A stretch of DNA of 64,000 nucleotides, taken from the NCBI GenBank assembly GCA_903909435.1, contig CAIVVT010000299.1:1-64000 (forward strand), in the 5' to 3' direction. The position numbers and the translations under genes were made by a program. Source of the stretch: an uncultured Acidobacteriia bacterium. GTDB lineage: Bacteria > Acidobacteriota > Terriglobia > Bryobacterales > Bryobacteraceae. Shown piece after piece: positions 61,682 to 64,000 of this stretch (positions are counted from its first letter, which is position 1; each line of letters begins with the position of its first letter). A model generated the notes under the pieces. The model saw only the letters and a list, made by a program, of their open reading frames with translations, ran no database searches and was not told where the DNA came from.

Positions 61682-62002
61682 TCACGCGTTGCCCGGGGCT
61701 AGAATCGCGCGGAGTTCGCGATAAAGTCCGCGGGATTCGGCCGCTTCGGATTGCGTGGCTTCGCGTGACTCGGACTTGCCGATGAACCAGTCGCGCCCAT
61801 CGCGCTGGACTAACGCCGAGAAGCCTTTCCGCAACATCCGGCCGGGCGAGCCGACGGCTCCGAATCCGTCCTCACGGCGCTCCACCAGGGCGACACAGCC
61901 GTTGCGTTCCAGGACGAAATGAGAACCAATCTCGGGGACAGGCAGGATCTGAATGCCTGCTGCCGCGAGGCGTTCGAGTTGGGCGAGTAGCTTAGGATTC
62001 AC
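61682..62002 (-). CDS. hypothetical protein
   Basis: A 106-residue protein with an N-terminal helix (KLLAQLERLAAAGIQILPVPEIG) and a beta-rich middle (SHFVLERNGCVALVERRE, FSALVQRDGRDWFIGK), ending in a helix. No family or signal is recognised. It sits between a palindrome element and a GC-rich repeat, with DUF151 upstream on the same strand. Confidence 0.6.
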   Translation of the reverse strand: MNPKLLAQLERLAAAGIQILPVPEIGSHFVLERNGCVALVERREDGFGAVGSPGRMLRKGFSALVQRDGRDWFIGKSESREATQSEAAESRGLYRELRAILAPGNA

Positions 62003-62014
62003 GGCGTGTGGGAT

Positions 62015-62122
62015 GGGGCGGCGCTCCAGAGCCGCGCGGGGCCTCCCGGCCCCGCTAAGTAACTTAAAGCTAAAGCAACTGGCGGGCTCTGGAGCGCCCG
62101 CGCGATCCTGGAGGACCGCCCC
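62015..62122. repeat. GC-rich inverted-repeat element, full copy
   Basis: GGCGCTCCAGAGCC (62020-62033) and its exact complement GGCTCTGGAGCGCC (62085-62098) flank a GCGGGGCC-TCCC-GGCCCCGC hairpin and a short AT-rich middle. An outer GGGGCGG/CCGCCCC pair gives a nested palindrome. The left part matches 32941-32984. It looks like a dispersed element. Confidence 0.6.
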
Positions 62123-62125
62123 GCG

Positions 62126-62611
62126 TCACATCTTGTAGCGGCCGAGGTCTTCGTCGTTCAGGCCTTCCAGCCAGCGGCGCAGTTCTTCGTTCGTGACTTT
62201 CTCGCTGATATTCGTCGCCGCCCGCGAAGACGCCAGCACCTGCTCCTCAACATAGATCGGGCAGTCGAGACGCAGGGCCAGTGCCAGGGCATCGCTGGGA
62301 CGCGAGTCCACACTGATCACCTGACCGTCTTTTTCAAGCCAGATGACGGCGTAGAACGTCTCGTCTTTTAATTCGCTCACCACGACCTTGCTGACTGTCG
62401 CTTCCACGCCCGTCAGCAGGTTTCGGATCAGGTCGTGCGTCATCGGCCGGGGCGTCGAAACCTTCTCGATCTCCAGGGCAATCGCGTTGGCTTCGTATAC
62501 TCCGACCCAGATGGGAAGAATCGAGTTGCCGCTCGAATCGCGCAGGATAACGATGGGCGTATTGGTGACAGGGTCCACCATGAGCCCCCGAATCTTCATT
62601 TCAATTTCCAT
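62126..62611 (-). CDS. DUF151 bifunctional nuclease family protein
   Basis: A 161-residue protein with the DUF151 text MKIRGLMVDPVTNTPIVILRD, LPIWVGVYEANAIALEIE, TPRPMTHDLI and VDSRPSDALALALR. Members are called bifunctional nucleases (DNase and RNase activity in plants and a few bacteria), though the role in bacteria is uncertain. It lies downstream of miaB on the same strand, a common acidobacterial pairing. Confidence 0.9.
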   Translation of the reverse strand: MEIEMKIRGLMVDPVTNTPIVILRDSSGNSILPIWVGVYEANAIALEIEKVSTPRPMTHDLIRNLLTGVEATVSKVVVSELKDETFYAVIWLEKDGQVISVDSRPSDALALALRLDCPIYVEEQVLASSRAATNISEKVTNEELRRWLEGLNDEDLGRYKM

Positions 62612-62699
62612 CGCACCCCCCCCTCCTCAGACTACTAGACCCAGCCGGGAAAAAACGTCATCTTCTCGTCGTCGATCTTGGCCCGTACCTGCACCGGGC

Positions 62700-64000
62700 T
62701 TACAGAGCCGCCCGGCATTCGCCCGCCAGGGAGTTCGGTCCGGCACGCAGCACCCGCACCGGAACATACCGGCCAATCACGCTCTTGCGCTCCGGCACAA
62801 TCCCATCTTCGCGCGGCGGCGCGGTGAAGTTCAGGACCCGGTTTTGGGACGTTCGACCGATCCACTGTCCAGTCGAGGAATTGAAGCCCTCAACCAGCGC
62901 TTCCTGCTCGCTGCCAATCAACTTCGTGTTGCGGCGCAACTGGATGGCGCGCTGGTGCTCCTGCAGAACGGTCAGGCGCCGGCTCTTCTCTTCTTCCGGA
63001 ATGTGGTCCCCCAGCGCGAGCGCCGGTGTGTTGGGCCGCACCGAATACTTGAAGCTGAAGATCGAATCGTATTCAACTTCGTCCAGCAGGCTCATCGTCT
63101 GGGCGAAATCCTCTTCGGTCTCGCCCGGGAAGCCCACGATGATGTCGGTGGAGATCGCAATTTCGCGCCTGGCGTTTTTCATCCACGCGATGCGCTGCAT
63201 GTACTGGTCGCGGGTGTACTGGCGGTCCATCGCCGCGAGCACGCGCGTCGAGCCCGACTGTACCGGCAGGTGCACCATGTTGCAGAGCGTGCCGGTGCGG
63301 TCGATCGCGTCGATAATCTCTTTTACAAAATCCCGCGGGTGCGAGGTGGTGAAGCGGACGCGCCGCACGCCGGGAACGTGTCCCACCGCTTCGAGCAACC
63401 GCGAGAAGTCCCAGCCTTCGGGCGATGGGTCGCGATAGGAATTCACGTTTTGCCCGAGCAATTGGATCTCGCTGTAGCCCGCCGCGGCGAGTTGATGCGC
63501 CTCCTCGATCACGCTGGCCGAGGCCCGGCTGCGTTCCGGACCGCGTGTGAACGGGACCACGCAATACGAGCAGCTCTTGTCGCAGCCTTCGATGATCGTG
63601 ATGAAAGCGCGGTGCGGATTGTCGCGGCGCGTCAAAGGCGTTTCGAAAGTCTCGTCCGTATCGAGGCTCAGTCCGGTGACGTGGCGGCTACCTGTCTCGA
63701 GCTGCACCAGCAGTTCCGGTAGCTTCGAATAGCTGGCCGAACCGACGACGAGGCTGACGTGCGGGGCTTTGTCGAAGATCTTCTCGCCCTCTTGCTGAGC
63801 CACGCAGCCGAGCACGCCGAACAGCTTGTCTTTCCCGCTGCGCTTGAACTGGTCCAGGCGGTGAAAGACCTTCTGCTCCGCTTTATCGCGAATGCTGCAC
63901 GTGTTGTACAGCACCAGATCGGCGGCCTCCACCGTCTCCACTTGCTCGTAGCCGCGGCTCTCCAGCGTGCCGACGACTTTTTCCGAGTCGTGCACGTTCA
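62700..64000 (-). CDS. miaB: tRNA-2-methylthio-N6-dimethylallyladenosine synthase, N-terminus cut by window end
   Basis: About 433 residues of MiaB; the N-terminus continues past base 64000 (the visible start reads NVHDSEKVVGTLESRGYEQVE). It carries LYNTCSIRDKAEQK (second auxiliary-cluster cysteine), LFGVLGCVAQQEGE (third), the radical SAM motif CDKSCSYCVVPFTRG, and a C-terminal TRAM domain ending LVEGFNSSTGQWIGRTSQN. It adds a methylthio group to A37 of tRNAs. The first cluster cysteine lies outside. Confidence 0.95.
   Translation of the reverse strand, partial: NVHDSEKVVGTLESRGYEQVETVEAADLVLYNTCSIRDKAEQKVFHRLDQFKRSGKDKLFGVLGCVAQQEGEKIFDKAPHVSLVVGSASYSKLPELLVQLETGSRHVTGLSLDTDETFETPLTRRDNPHRAFITIIEGCDKSCSYCVVPFTRGPERSRASASVIEEAHQLAAAGYSEIQLLGQNVNSYRDPSPEGWDFSRLLEAVGHVPGVRRVRFTTSHPRDFVKEIIDAIDRTGTLCNMVHLPVQSGSTRVLAAMDRQYTRDQYMQRIAWMKNARREIAISTDIIVGFPGETEEDFAQTMSLLDEVEYDSIFSFKYSVRPNTPALALGDHIPEEEKSRRLTVLQEHQRAIQLRRNTKLIGSEQEALVEGFNSSTGQWIGRTSQNRVLNFTAPPREDGIVPERKSVIGRYVPVRVLRAGPNSLAGECRAAL

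Overview
The window is a 64 kb piece of a high-GC Gram-negative chromosome, with dense genes, many 4-bp start/stop overlaps and no rRNA, tRNA, transposase, phage or CRISPR. The most likely source is an Acidobacteriota genome, probably Solibacter/Bryobacter-like. This is inferred from the gene mix: a DUF1080 protein, a GWxTD domain fused to an M56 peptidase, TonB-C proteins, repeated ECF sigma/anti-sigma pairs, BlaI-M56 pairs, lipopolysaccharide-type genes and dispersed palindromic repeats.

Layout. 0-6 kb: the 5' end of an HldE-like sugar kinase (cut by the window edge), a tyrosine phenol-lyase/tryptophanase-family enzyme, a secreted DUF1080 protein, a quinone oxidoreductase, and an ECF sigma factor with a small membrane partner. 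6-15.3 kb: one long + strand run of core genes: KDPG aldolase, a Trm112-like protein, a GT9 heptosyltransferase, an MsbA-like flippase, yicC, gmk, rpoZ, coaBC, a family 4 uracil-DNA glycosylase, tmk and holB. 15.3-24 kb: CheY/CheX, a tartrate dehydrogenase-like enzyme facing an SDR, a crystallin-like protein, a FAD oxidoreductase with a membrane polyferredoxin, and a second ECF sigma with an NrsF-like anti-sigma. 24-33.8 kb: a membrane-bound HTH regulator, then the oxidative pentose phosphate genes zwf-opcA and pgl on either side of metH. 33.8-48.4 kb: two BlaI/M56 regulator-protease pairs enclose an accessory stretch with a PrdB-like selenoprotein, a selenoprotein SelD, a lower-GC islet, pyrF, a UDP-glucuronate decarboxylase, a Tat-exported aminotransferase and a secreted ceramidase-like protein. 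48.4-52.1 kb: a YqhC-type AraC regulator facing an aldo/keto reductase, cupin and zinc alcohol dehydrogenase. 52.1-64 kb: a B12-binding radical SAM protein, a three-gene HAD/deoxyhypusine-synthase-like/PfkB operon, an orphan ABC ATPase, pepP-accB-accC, an exported amidohydrolase, a DUF151 nuclease and miaB (cut by the window edge).

The strongest unusual signals are: (1) two genes read through an in-frame UGA, each followed by a SECIS-like hairpin (the PrdB-like protein and SelD itself); (2) the overlapping HAD/DHS-like/PfkB trio with its own promoter, which looks like an uncharacterised small-molecule pathway; (3) three families of dispersed palindromic repeats, one with a conserved spacer; (4) a TANNNT hexamer 5-10 nt before the start codon of many operon-leading genes that lack a Shine-Dalgarno sequence, suggesting leaderless mRNAs. 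Functions come from motif recognition by eye; no database search was run.
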